Below, in pieces: positions 44,625 through 56,116 of a DNA stretch of 64,000 nucleotides. The stretch's first letter is position 1. Every line of letters begins with the position of its first letter. Location: contig OV277860.1 of NCBI GenBank assembly GCA_922989275.2, positions 46,508,400 through 46,572,399 on the forward strand, in the 5' to 3' direction. The notes beneath the pieces were generated by a model. It was not told where the DNA came from, did no database searches, and was given only the letters and a program-made list of their open reading frames with translations. Source of the DNA: Gari tellinella (lineage: Eukaryota; Mollusca; Bivalvia; Cardiida; Psammobiidae). A program made the position numbers and the translations under genes.

Positions 44625-46189
44625 GAATATTATCCCCACCATGTTACATATACAGCATCGAATTTCTATAAGTGTACGAGAACAAATCGGTTACTATCAG
44701 TTGCATGCAAACAGCACATTACCAAAAAGGTGTATCTTACTGTCACTGAAAAAAGTAGTTAATGAAGCTGATAATCACTTACATTCTAGATGCTGAGAGT
44801 TTTCAGATTGAGCACACACAAATTTACAAACTAGTGATAATAGTTAAAATTGAAACACAAGCTAAAACAAGCCGAGGTGAAATGTCAGAAAGCAATTATT
44901 TGAAAACAACACATTAAAAGGTAGACGACATTATTGTGTAGTAGGTATTCTCATGCACAAGAAATTATTCGAATCCTAAGCTGTAAGTCATATTCTAAAA
45001 CAAGAAGGGCGAATAAAATATTAATCAAATCTATTATTGATATTGCATTGGCCAACATATGGGCATTGTTTAGGACATTCTACCTGCACATACCCTCTCG
45101 GGATGAAACACGGTTGCAGACAGCTTTTGAATGGGAACGTGAACTACTGCAAAGAAACTGTGTGTTTTCACTTATCGGTTGTCATGATTTTTCAATTGAA
45201 ACTTACATTTCACAAGCGATAGTATTTCCTCGAGTTCATATCTGGATCATGCGTTTAGGTATAGACCACACATTTTAGCGATGAACATCAGCAAAACTTT
45301 GCTGCTTTGATTTAGGCATTTATTAGGGGAAATAATCTACCTGATCTTGACCCAGCAGAGTTTTGCTGGAGGAAGGAAAAACGGATAACATCTTCACAGC
45401 CAGCGATTTGGACCGAAAACCTTGTCATAACACTAGAGTTTATTCTTAAACTGAGTCAGGGTAGCATCACAGGTTTTCGGCGCGTAAGCTATGACCCCCC
45501 CCCCCCCCCTTCAAAATGAGTCAAAATACATCCATATGTTCAACAAACATCCTTAACAAATGTTTCAAGAAGTTTCAAGAAGTTTCAAAAAAAAAAAATT
45601 TCGTATCATGTATGTATACTATTTTACTTATAAATTAGCAAAAAAAAATTATTTTTTTAAATTTCACGAAACTTCAGGAAATGTTCTTTTATGATGATTA
45701 TTGAATGTATGGATAGATTTTATGGTATTTTATCCACGTTTGGTGGTGGTGGAGGGGGGTTATAGCAGCTAGCGGTAGTGTCATAGCCAACGGGCCGAAT
45801 GCCTATGGGTAGCATGCACTGTAGAACGTAACTATTGATATGTAAAAGCATGGATGGACGAGTTGAGTTTTAGGGTACTGCAACACAGAATAGGTCATAT
45901 GGCGCCGATAAATGAAGAGAGGTGATGAGATGAGATGATGATGATTTCAGAACTAGTCTCATTCGTTGCGAACCAGCGCATGGGATCAAAACCACCGACC
46001 TGTCTTTTTCCTTTTAGTTCTTGGCAGCGGGCATTATCTTGGTCAAATAAACAGAAACCTTCCTATGACAATTAAGCCCCAGAACCACGATCAGGTAGGA
46101 AGGTATCTTTGGATAAATGTAAAAGCGCCCTTGTGAACAAATACCATGTGCTAAATTAGAACCAGTCAAGAAACAACTGTTTATTCTGA

Positions 46190-47665
46190 CTTTTGAACAT
46201 TTTAAATATTTTAAGCATTTCTTTCGCAATTTTGGCCGCTCTCTTGGATATACGAAAATGCTCGATGGTGAAAAGGTGTCACCCGCAATATTTCAATAAT
46301 GAGTATAATCTGTCAATAATAAGTATCATTCTGGTAAGGTCAAACCATTCAAGAATAAGAAATACTGAATGTTGTTGTTTGGACTTACTTTGTTTTAAAG
46401 CATTTCGGTCAACGCTTTGATCGCCATCTCGAATATATGGAAATGCTCAAGCGTGACAATATGTCACCCACGTACAGTTCCAAAAACAAGTATCATGTTT
46501 TCAATAACAAGCATCCCCATCTTAAATATACGGGAATACTCAAAGATGAAAAGATGTAACCCGTTACATTTCATCAATAAGTATCATGGTTTTAATAGTA
46601 AGTATAATTATGTTGATATCGAGTAAGTTAAGAATAAAAAATGTATGATTGTTGATTTTTTTGACGAATTTCTGCTACACAATATGTCCGTCACCATTTT
46701 TGCCGCCATCTTGAATATACGGAAACGCTCAATGATAAAAATATGTCAACCATAATATTTCAATAATAAATATGACCATTTCAATAACGAATATCATAAT
46801 GGTGACATCAAATAAATAGAAATTATGAATGCTGAGTTGTTGACCATTTTGTTTTAAAACATTCGGTAGCCATATAAGCCGCCATTTTGAATACACAGAG
46901 ATGCTCAAGGGTGACAAGACGTCATCCGTAATAGTTCAATAATATGTATCATCATTTCAGTAAAATCTTTCATGATGGTTGGGTAAAATTAGGTTAGAAA
47001 AACAAACTATGAATGCTGAAGTTAAGAGTAGTTTTTAACCCATTTGGATAGCCATTTTAGCCGCCATTGTGAATAAACGCAAATGCTGAAGGGTGGTAAG
47101 ATATCACCCGTAACATTTTTGAAACATGAATTGACCTTTAAATAATAACTCTCATTATGGTGAGGTCAAATCAGTTAAAAAAGGAAACAATGAATGTTGC
47201 TTTTCAGGACTTTTTTGTTTAAAAGCTTTCCGGTAGCCATTTTGGCCGCCATCTTGAATATACAGAAATGCTCAAGGGTGACAAGATGTCATCCGTAACA
47301 GTTCAATAATAGGTATAATTATTTCAGTAATATCTATCATTATGGTGGGGTCAAATAAGAAAACAAAACCATGAATGTATAAGTTTAGAGTAGTTTGTTT
47401 CGCCATTTTAGCCGCCATTTTGAATATACTGAAGTGCTCAAGAGTGACAAGATTCCACCCGTAACATTTTAAAGACATAAAAACGTCTTTTGAATAATAT
47501 CTATCATTATGGTAAGGTCAAATCAGTTAAAAAAAGACAAAGTAATGCTGAATTTTGGACTATTTTGTTTAAAAAGCCTTTCGGCAGCCATTTTTGCCGC
47601 CATCTTGAATATACGAAATGCTCAAGGGTGACAAAGTGGCACCCGGTGGTTTTTCAATCACTAGC
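46190..47665 (+). repeat. Tandem array of ~180-bp units
   Basis: About nine degenerate units each contain GCCGCCATCTTGAATATACG, AATGCTCAAGGGTGACAAG, TGTCACCCGTAACATTT and ATAATAAGTATCATTATGG (unit landmarks near 46233, 46421, 46503, 46698, 46879, 47060, 47244, 47409 and 47595). Mostly 165-190 bp apart, with one short step of ~82. Non-coding; small frames are by-products. Confidence 0.85.
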
Positions 47666-48967
47666 ATATGCTGAAGCAGATTCAGTCGAGAAAAAAACTT
47701 AGGACGGCATTTCCAGGTCAAGTCAGCCCTCTGCCGGACTAATTCTTTTATCTCCGTTTCTACTTTCAATACATACTCAATCTCAATGTAAACGCACCAC
47801 CCCTAAAAGGTAAGCTCATTTATTCATTTGAAAGGGGTTTTGAAGTTTCATTTTAAATTAGAAAATGGTGAAGCATTTTTACACACATTGTCATAACAGT
47901 ACCTGCGAATGTCAGGGTAAGATTTGAAAAGTAACATCTTACGCAAGGCAGGTAGAAATCCAAAAGTCACAAACGTCAGTTTCTGGTGCCAGTTTTATAA
48001 AACTTCGTATCGTATCCTGTTTTGTAACATCTTTTTTGGAATCGTCTTTTCAATACAATTCCAAGGAGATGTTATAAGACAGGATTAGATGGAGAAATAA
48101 ATAATGGTTGAGACTTTTATAATCTGACTTAGACAATATTTGTCGTACGAAATTTTATGAAACGAGTCCCTGGAATGCCCACCAACAGCATTGACCCAAT
48201 CCTGACAATATACCGTACCCGTTGTACTCGTTATTGTGGAATGTCAGTCCTCTCCTCTTACCAAAAAGTACCATATCGATGATATTTAGAGCTTTATAAA
48301 TTTCACATTTGGTGCCTTTTTTTTCTTAAATTAGTTTTTGTATAAAGAAATACTACCATAGATAGGAAATAAATAACACAAACCCAAATTATCATATTTC
48401 TTTTCATTTAAAATGGATTTTATTGAAGCTGGCTGTTTGAAAAGGACAAAATAAGAGGAAGTGTGTGGGGTAAATTTTACATGGCCGTAGAGCCAACTGT
48501 TGTTCACCAAAATGTACACTTTTTCTATTTTTTCATTCATCTTAAATAGCTCTTCAATACAAAACCATCATAGAGTGTTTTCATATACTTTGAAAATTTC
48601 CCAAAGTCATGACATTGATACACCCTTAAAGAAGTTATTACGTCAAAAAGTAATGTCTGAAAAGTGCTATGTTCCAGTGTCCTCGAGTAGGGGTCATTTA
48701 GGTTCATGTTGTGACTCATCGAGATATGTGATTTTATCGTGCATTATACCATCGTGTAGGCGAATAATTGCTCTTTAGAATGATATATCACACATGCATT
48801 TTGCACTCATTATATTGAAAGTATTGGTCCAGTATCAAAACTATTTGAACAACCCTCGTAACTGGCCTATTTTGTTTAGAATTTAAATAGGTTATATGGA
48901 TGTGCTATGCAATCTTAAACAGACTGTATCCCTTTTTAAAATACACCTGTGCTATTATCCCATTCAA

Positions 48968-49108
48968 AAACGCTCCATTATTTTTCAGGAAAGGAGCGTT
49001 CGGAACAATAGGTCTCCATTACCTTTCCCTTCACAAATGTGTAATAATTACACAACTGTGTTGGAAAAAGTAATGTAGACTTATTGTTCCGAACGCTCAA
49101 TTCCTGAA
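48968..49108. repeat. ~140-bp hairpin element
   Basis: TTTCAGGAAAGGAGCGTTCGG and its inverse CCGAACGCTCAATTCCTGAA enclose TCTCCATTACCTTTCC...GGAAAAAGTAATGTAGA. The mirrored copy is at ~57418-57560, and a related hairpin is at 54435-54555. Confidence 0.7.
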
Positions 49109-49335
49109 TACAGTTGAGAATGCGTCATGTTTTCCCAATACACGCGTTTACGCTAAAACTAGTATTTCCAATTGCAATTAACCCGGCGTCTGATCAGGCT
49201 CCAAACTGTTTGCCACTCGGGTTAAACCGTATACTCAGAATTTTGTCGAAAAGTTGTCATTTTCTCCATTTTACTGCAATGCGTTTGCGATTCGTTTGCG
49301 TATTAACGGGAAAGAATAAAGTATTATCCACTGTA
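49109..49335 (+). mobile_element. Family C MITE with half core (C5)
   Basis: TACAGTTGAGAATGCG left and ATTATCCACTGTA right. The left half of the core is missing, so AATTAACCCGGCGTCTGATC begins at the centre. It corresponds to C6 (57170-57418), which retains the whole core, so the loss came after the duplication. Confidence 0.75.
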
Positions 49336-50752
49336 ACAAGAGACTGCTAAGCGACCCCTGACCGAAGATGCAGGGTGATCTTTTAAGAAAGGTTGCCGCT
49401 AAACGCAGGACAAAAATAATACAGAAGGCTCCTATATAAACATTCTATATTACTTTTGTCCTGTATTAAGCCGGAACCTGCACTACAAATACATGTATAT
49501 CGATTTTTAGAGGTAGCTTAAGACAGGTTTGACTGTGCATACAGTAAAACCTCCCTATTACTATAACTAATTCTTAATTTACTATTTGGTGTCTAAGACC
49601 GTTGACTAGATCCAATAAAGGAAAGTGAAAGTAACACAGAAAATTCATTTGAAGCTTTTTGTTTTACTTACATCTTCCTTTAGCTGTCACTTGTTTTTTA
49701 TTCGCATTCAGCAAGCTACAAACGAATCGACATTTAAAGCGAACTTTAAATACCCTTACAAACAGCACGCCGACTAATTCGGCGTTTTAACAGAATCCAA
49801 TCCATTTGACATAAGATTATAACAAATTTGCAAACAGCTTGGATCCAGCCCTTACACCAAATACGCCAATGTCTCATATGAATCAATACTGGTTTACACT
49901 TGATTAATAGATCCATATCCTCAAGTATACATGTAACTGATATTGGTTAGCTTTCAAAGTGAAGCAGACGATAACTTTAGCAGACACTACTGGCTTCGGT
50001 ATACAATTACACCTCTCTATTACGACCACAAAACTAGGCTATTTTAATTATTTTGTATTTAAGGCAGGTGGCTGCTTAAAGTAAGATTGATCTTAAATAG
50101 AAAGCACCGTTTGGAGCTTTCTATTTTACTTTCATTTTTTCTTTAAGCTCCACCTGGCTTTTATACAATCAGTTAGACTTTTGTTAAGAAGTCGTGATAC
50201 AAGGGGTGTACTGTATTAATTGCTCAAATTGTGTCTGGTATGGATTGTAACCCGTACTTACAATTGTGATTATAATAACATAAACAAAACACCTTAGATC
50301 CATTGAAATGAAATTGGAAATAAAGTAATTATAGAATCCTTAATATGTTTTGACAAAACAAAAGTTTTAGGTTGATGCGAGATTCGAACACACGCCTAAT
50401 AAAAATGTCTCGATCATATACTCGATTATGGCTCTACGACCTATTCGATTACGCTATGTTTCTGATAACTAATCCGCTCATTGTTTATACCTATAACTCA
50501 ACCTTTTATTTAAAAGAATGAGACGAGGATATCCGAAATGCTGATATTCCTTAAAAATGGACTCGGCGACCCCGTGACACGTCAGACCTAGTTGTTTGAC
50601 TATAATTATTGATTTTTATCAAAACTTCAACGGAAAATCCCGATTTCATCGACGAAAGTTGACGGAACCTGATGAGTGCCAGTTCAAAAATCATCGACTA
50701 TACCTTTCTTTGCATACAACATCGCCTTCTGATCGTTCACCTATTGAAGTAG

Positions 50753-51183
50753 TTAACCCTTTGCCGGCTGTTCGGGACCTTACTATATTTTGCAAACAGT
50801 CTGGATCAAGATCAGATGCCGCGGATCCAAACTGTTTGGTACTCGTTTTTAGGTTTCTTACATGTACAGGGTGTCCCATAATACATGTGTCAGTTTTAAT
50901 CTCTTTAAAACATGTGTTATCCTTTCCACTTCCATTCATACTTCAACATTGCCTGGATAACATTTCAAATATTTTGTATGTATCAAATTAAATAAACAAT
51001 ATTGTTACCTCATAAGCTTCATAAATTGTGTTCCAAGTGTCCACCCCTTTTGTCTTTCAGCAGCGTCATGCGACGTCGAAAGTTTTCGATGACGTTTCTT
51101 GAAATATTTATAGATTTCGATTTTACCAAATTGTGCAGACGACAATTTCGAAGCAGACGATTTTGCCACAGGATATAGGTTAA
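50753..51183 (-). mobile_element. Family B MITE interrupted by a transposase fragment (B5)
   Basis: TTAACCCTTTGCCGGC left, core remnant at 50790-50840, then an insertion (~50866-51095). The B sequence resumes with GAAATATTTATAGATTTCG and TGCAGACGACAATTTCGAAGCAGACG to TATAGGTTAA. Nested insertion. Confidence 0.7.
50866..51095 (-). pseudogene. 3' end of a DDE transposon (transposase C-terminus)
   Basis: The minus-strand frame reads INISRNVIENFRRRM...DKRGGHLEHNL and stops. The closing R...GGHxEHxL is typical of the C-terminus of an IS630/Tc1-related transposase group found in invertebrates. Beyond the stop the sequence ends in ACATGTATTATGGGACACCC, resembling the GGGTGTCCC-type termini of such elements. 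Only ~25 codons and the 3' end remain. Confidence 0.45.
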
Positions 51184-51290
51184 ACAAACAAATGGCAATA
51201 CGAATGTTTCAAATGCTAACAAAGAGGATAACCACTGAATACTTAACTTATCATAGAAACATGATAATCTCCCTTTTTCGAGTATTTATA

Positions 51291-51500
51291 TACAGTAAAA
51301 CCTCGCTATTACGACCACTAAAACGAAGGCTAATTGAGTGTATAATAGAGAGGTGGAAGCTTAAAGCAAGGTTACAGTGAAACAGAAAGCTCCTATAGGA
51401 GCTTTCTGTTTCACTGTCACCTTGCTTTAAGCGGTCACCTATCGTAAACACCCTAATAATTAACATAATTTAGTGGTCGTAATAGCGAGGTTTTACTGTA
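51291..51500. mobile_element. Family D MITE, complete palindrome
   Basis: TACAGTAAAACCTCGCTATT and AATAGCGAGGTTTTACTGTA are perfect 20-bp ends. The inner inverse pair AGGTGGAAGCTTAAAGCAAGG / CCTTGCTTTAAGCGGTCACCT surrounds GAAACAGAAAGCTCCTATAGG. Family D does not carry the GATCAGACGCC core. Related sequences lie inside both arms of the large inverted duplication. Confidence 0.88.
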
Positions 51501-51602
51501 TTTCTATAATGAAAACACATGTGCCAGCAAGATTTCGTAAAGAAAGTAAAGAAGAAAGAGTCCAACCACGACCTTTGTTAGTTACTGTTGAGCTTTCTTT
51601 AA

Positions 51603-51845
51603 CCCTTTGAACCCTAGTCCCGCATATAGGCGTGCTTTTCAAACAATGTACGTGTGAATAGTACACATGTCCTATGCAAACAGTGAAGACCCAGATCAGA
51701 GGGCTCCGAAAGGAGCCCTCTGATCAGGGTCTTCACTGTTTGTCACAATGCCAAACATGGACAAAATCAACCCTTAAAAGTCAGAAATGGACTACTCTAA
51801 AATGGAAACTGGAATTGTCCATTTAAAGTTTCAGGGAGGAAAGAG
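51603..51845. mobile_element. TTAA-flanked MITE with variant palindromic core
   Basis: TTAA at 51599-51602 and 51846-51849. The core CAAACAGTGAAGACCCAGAT / ATCAGGGTCTTCACTGTTTG surrounds a CAGAGGGCTCC-GAAA-GGAGCCCTCTG hairpin (51664-51745). A right half of the same family is at 36110-36235. Confidence 0.75.
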
Positions 51846-52095
51846 TTAAGCAGACACTCTTCTCAATCATAGACAAAAGATGAGGAAAAAATGCGCATCT
51901 ATGTAGCGAAGGGTTAAAACAACGTGAAAATAATATTAAAATGTCCATATAACTACCATCACACAAAGAAACATTCGCAATTAGCTAAGGCCCTGTTATG
52001 AGTTCAGTAAGGAAATCGATGGCCGTCGATGGTCATCGATTGTGAGTTGGCTACCGATCCAAAATACAGTGACGAAAACGTTATTCTTCCCTTAA

Positions 52096-52622
52096 AGAGG
52101 CTCGCAACCGGATTTAGCATTAAAAATAGTAATTAGTAAATATATGTCAAATGCTTATATAAATGGGTAAGATTTAGTTTTGGATAATAAATTCTGTTAA
52201 AAAATGCATTTCAAAAAAAAAGAAAGGACGAAGCTCTGGTGGGATTCGAACCCGTGACCCTCCATGCAGAGACAAACATGAAAACAAAGGCAAACGCCTT
52301 AACCACGCGGCTCCTGGGGCTCTCTATCTATATGGTAGCGAATTAACGAACTTTACTGGTAGCGATCGATTTATACATATTCGGCTCGGGTTTATGTCTG
52401 AGCCCGTGTAGAGAAGCAACAACAACAACTATACCGTCAGCTGACGCTATAGAAAAACGATGGAAAATATCTAAAAACACTAAGATTCGGTGACGATTCT
52501 TGAGACTTTTTTTGGACTGATCATATTTTTTTAATGTCAGAAGCCAAATAATGCCACAAATTTGCTTTTATTTGAGTATTTTATTTTATTTTGACAATTA
52601 CACCATCCGGTTGCGAGTCCCT
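52096..52622. mobile_element. TTAA-flanked element with GC-rich 18-bp TIRs
   Basis: TTAA at 52092-52095 and 52623-52626 flanks inverted ends AGAGGCTCGCAACCGGAT and ATCCGGTTGCGAGTCCCT (16 of 18 matching). The 527-bp interior includes a tRNA-like segment (52230-52312) and no long ORF. TTAA targeting suggests piggyBac-type mobilisation, though the AGRG ends are not the classical CCC. Confidence 0.8.
52230..52312 (-). other. tRNA-derived segment inside the TTAA element
   Basis: The minus strand reads GGAGCCGCGTGGTTAAGGCG (box A-like TGGTTAAGGCG), then after ~45 nt ACGGGTTCGAATCCCACCAGAG (box B GGTTCGAATCC). The middle does not form a normal anticodon arm, so this is a SINE head or tRNA relic. 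Confidence 0.45.
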
Positions 52623-53428
52623 TTAAAATGCAAACGCATTGCAATGAAATATAGTCAATTACATATTTTGGACAATTCTGACTACACGATTTATTCTAAG
52701 TGGCAAACAGTTTGAAGCTTGATCAGACGCCATTTCACCAAACTGTTTGCAATGAAATTAATAGTTTAAACGTAAATGTGGTTACATGTATTTGGAAATA
52801 AAATGTTTTCTCTACTGAACTATGCACGCTGCACCCGGCATACAAACTGCTAACCTAATCAGCAAAAGGCCTGAGTGGTCAATTCCTGCGCACCACAACG
52901 ACCGACCGTTGTAAAATACAGTTTCACAACGGTAGAACATAGATTATTTCGATTCTAACATGACCAGATGTAAGGAAATTCATTAGAAAGGAAATCAAAT
53001 GTTCCATACTTATTTCCTCAGCGGATGAAGTTTTTCGACCGAATAACTTTTTCCGCGGCATTACAAGAATCTAACACCCATAAGCAAATTTACAATTACC
53101 GATCCATAATCTGGCATAGAACAAACATTACACCAAACAAGACAGAAGAATGAGAAAATTACTGTAACGTTACTGGTTAAAAGTATATGGTCTTTACGGG
53201 CTATATGAATAAGGAAAGAAATTTAAAAAACATAACGTATGAACGCACGTGGTCACGTCATGTCATATAACCGTGGGAGGAGCGGGGTAGGGAAGAGCGT
53301 GGTATACCGTCTCAGGTTTATAGAGACGAATTCACGTGTCATGTTAGAATTATCAATAACATACAATATGAAGTCTGCAAAGGGGCGAATATTGTTTTCA
53401 AACTGAACAGGTTCGGACTCGACAATTG

Positions 53429-53940
53429 GTACAATGTTCCCTCTCTACAACAACATCCTATGGGAAACAAAGAATGTGGGTGTTGTTCTGAGGAATCGTT
53501 ATAGGGAGACACAGTTGTACACGTTTGAAGCAAGATCAGACGCCGCGTAAAGCATCTGGTCGGATTTCAAGTTGTTTGTCACTCGTCAAATTGTTGTTGT
53601 TTTTGTCTGTCAAATTGTCCAATATGTGACAATGTTTTAACCCATTTGTGCCCAGTGGATTCTTCCATGGTTATATATTCGATTAGTCCATTTTTACCTA
53701 AGGGGTACCTGGTCTAAATTTTCATTTTCATTTTGTTTTATATTGAAATCCCAATCAGCAAACAGTTTAGACACTGACCAGACGCCGCATAATGCGGCGT
53801 TTGATTAGCGTCTACATTGTTTGTCCATGTCCCATATATGGGATCGTGGGCATAAATGGGTTTGCAGACGATTTTGAAATCTCGAAAAGGTTGGACTTTA
53901 TTGTCTTGTTCAGAGGGCCATTGTGGTGAGGTCGTACTGT
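53429..53940 (-). mobile_element. Family A MITE split by a family G MITE (A5)
   Basis: Left end TACAATGTTCCCTCTCTAC, core remnant at 53522-53580. The sequence is broken at TTAA 53637 by the G element and resumes TTGCAGACGATTTTGAAATC...AGGTCGTACTGTA. Confidence 0.7.
53637..53862. mobile_element. Family G MITE (G2), nested
   Basis: TTAACCCATTTGTGCCCAG left and GGGCATAAATGGGTT right. The core at 53758-53822 has a GCCGCATAATGCGGC centre. It shares TTCTTCCATG-TTATATAT and CCCATATATGGGATCGTG with G1 (25835-26065). Confidence 0.82.
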
Positions 53941-54024
53941 AACATCATATGTTTTATGATGTCTCAGGTTCAAGAATATGAGAAAAATGATTAAATGTTA
54001 ACGTTAAACAAACTTGAATAAGTA

Positions 54025-54258
54025 ACACTATGGGCAACTTCACGTGGAACTATAGTCAAATATAGTCTGGACCTTAGTCAGACTAAATGTCGGTCGAAGC
54101 ATGCACATGAGGCCACCAAAGGAACACCGTTTGTCGAACCAATGAAAAATGAGGTTCACTGGTCAAATGACCATCGGTGATTCTGTTGGAGCTATAGTCA
54201 CTATAGACGACTATTGACCGGACTATAGTTCCACGTGATTTTGCTCTGTGGTGTCGGG
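54025..54258. mobile_element. Uncategorised MITE with CACGTGGAACTATAGTC ends
   Basis: CAACTTCACGTGGAACTATAG near 54033 and CTATAGTTCCACGTGATTTTG near 54224-54244 are inverted. Inner ACTATAGTC motifs repeat. Non-coding; no second copy was noticed in the window. Confidence 0.6.
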
Positions 54259-54434
54259 TTATACTGAAGTGGGTGAATCATTTATTCAAATATACCTCCG
54301 CGAAGAATGTAAATCGCCATGTAGATAAGATAAAAGAGATAAAAGTGATTTGGCAGGTGAGTATTAAAACAATATAAAGGTAGATACATGAACGTTTAGT
54401 TGAACGCATCAGATTTACATGTTACATGTTACGT

Positions 54435-54555
54435 TAGGGAGAATGGACGAGTACATGTATCTCTCCATTCCTGAAAAATAATTGAGACGAGGCCCCGAAG
54501 TGGCCGAGTCTTCATTATTTTTCAGGAATGGAGATATACGAGTTCATTCTCCCAC
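54435..54555. repeat. ~120-bp hairpin
   Basis: GGGAGAATGGACGAGTACAT...CTCCATTCCTGAAAAATAAT pairs with ATTATTTTTCAGGAATGGAG...GAGTTCATTCTCCC around GAGGCCCCGAAGTGGCC. Related to the hairpins at 48968 and 57418. Confidence 0.7.
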
Positions 54556-55923
54556 TTAAAATACACCTAACATGAATTTAGTATTGTTAAATAACAAATT
54601 AATTCCCGCTGGTTCCCTCAGCTAAATATTGTGCAATTGCACTGTTAGTGATACTCATGCTGATGGGCATGCTTTTTTTAAGAAATTCTAGCAATTAGAA
54701 ATAACTCTCCATTCCTTAAAGAATGTCGTGTACAATGACTGTGTACAGTGTTTTAACTGGTCATTTCGTGTAAAATCACCGTAGACAATGGCTAACTAGA
54801 TCCTCTCTGGCTATTCTCAGTCTGTGTTAATATGACACCGGGAAAATATTTGAAAACGTTGGATTTATTTCATAATCTGGATTTTCTTTCTTTCGAATGG
54901 GATTTGTACTTGTGTATGTGTGTATATTTAGCAGTTTGAAAATATTTTCTAAGTAACATTGGTCAAACATCTTATATCCGGATCCGTCGTCAATTTACTC
55001 GGCATCTGATCTGGATCTAAGGCGTGTGTTCATGTTATTATGGTGACAATTGTAAATACGAGTTATAGAAAACAACCCATACCAGAACACCATTTAAGTA
55101 ATTTATAGAGTGAACCCCTTCTAGCACGACTACTAAACAAATTGCTAGTTGATTGTATAAAAGACAGGTGGAACTTAAAAGAAAGATGAAAGTAAAACTG
55201 AAAGCTTCAAACGGTGATTTCTATTTTTATATCAACCTTACTTTCAGCAGCCACCTACTTTAAACACAAACAAGAAATATCTTTAAAAAAGATATTCAGC
55301 GGAATGAGTGGTTGAACTAAGGCTATATAGATGGGTGTGCAAAATTGAATGAAATTGAGGTTTGCAAAGAATTTTAATATCTTGGATTGAAAAACCAAAA
55401 ATACAAGTATACAATTGAAACAGTAACTTTTATATAAAATGCAAAACTATCATGTACAGAAATGCAAAACAAAACAAAACAATAATTTAACTCATATTCT
55501 AGCTACTGGTAGGAGATCACATTAATCTATTGTTCTATATATCAAACTTCATTCATAGAGTTTCTTGAAACAAACTATAGCATACACAAATTTACAGATA
55601 CAACAGTCTGCTGTACTTCACTCTTGTAAATAATGATGAAACAACACGATTGTGTTTAACTTACTTGAGGCCATTTATATATAATATTGCTTTTAATGTA
55701 TGGTAAATGTGTACAAATAGTTAACAATTAAAACAAATTGGTAGTAAACAATTACAAAACACCTAGCTTCCTCTGTTTATCTATAAAAAGATTTCAGATG
55801 TCATATCTTAAAATAGAAGCATAATTGCATCAGCCAAGTGCAGTAAACAGTCAGTATGTGTCTCTAAATTTTACACTCACAGTCCATATTTGGTAAAACT
55901 GTAATTGGACATAGACCAGCCTA

Positions 55924-56116
55924 CAGGGCTCCAGATAAGAGGGAGTAAACTAAACAAATCACATTTTTTTGACTCCTTTCAGCACCAAACCCTATGTTGT
56001 TACCACTCATTTTGATTGTCTCGAAGAAACAATTCAAATGTATAGTGACACCACAGGGTTTAATGCACAAATAAAGATTTTAAGTTTTGAAATAATTCCC
56101 TTATCTGGAGCCCCGG
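55924..56116. mobile_element. Family I MITE
   Basis: Ends AGGGCTCCAGATAAGAGGGAG and TTCCCTTATCTGGAGCCC, with inner ACCAAACCCTATGTTGTTACC / GTGACACCACAGGGTTTAAT. It lies within the sequence inserted into the right duplication arm. Confidence 0.8.

Larger units (their letters stand above)
48938..50310 (+). repeat. Left arm of a large inverted duplication
   Basis: Its reverse complement lies at 55012-57588. Shared blocks in mirrored order include AAAATACACCTGTGCTATTAT, a hairpin, a family C MITE, CGACCCCTGACCGAAGATGC, ATACATGTATATCGATTTTAG, ATTTGGTGTCTAAGACCG, CTTCCTTTAGCTGTCACTTG, CACCTCTCTATTACGACCAC and CTTAGATCCA. Blocks match in sequence and order across the arm. Confidence 0.85.
52065..52818 (-). 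mobile_element. Family C MITE split by a TTAA element (C7)
   Basis: Left piece TACAGTGACGAAAACGTTATTC to 52091. Right piece from 52627 (AATGCAAACGCATTGC) through a shortened core (52706-52755) to TTTTCTCTACTGA. The interrupting element is at 52096-52622. Confidence 0.75.

Noticed and set aside
44934..45278. 114-codon plus-strand open frame
   Set aside because: Balanced composition but no recognisable domain, no splice or start context, and flanked by low-complexity runs. Not enough to call a gene.
50360..50470. Minus-strand tRNA-like sequence with GTTCGAATC
   Set aside because: A box B-like motif is present, but no convincing D arm, anticodon arm or acceptor pairing was found.
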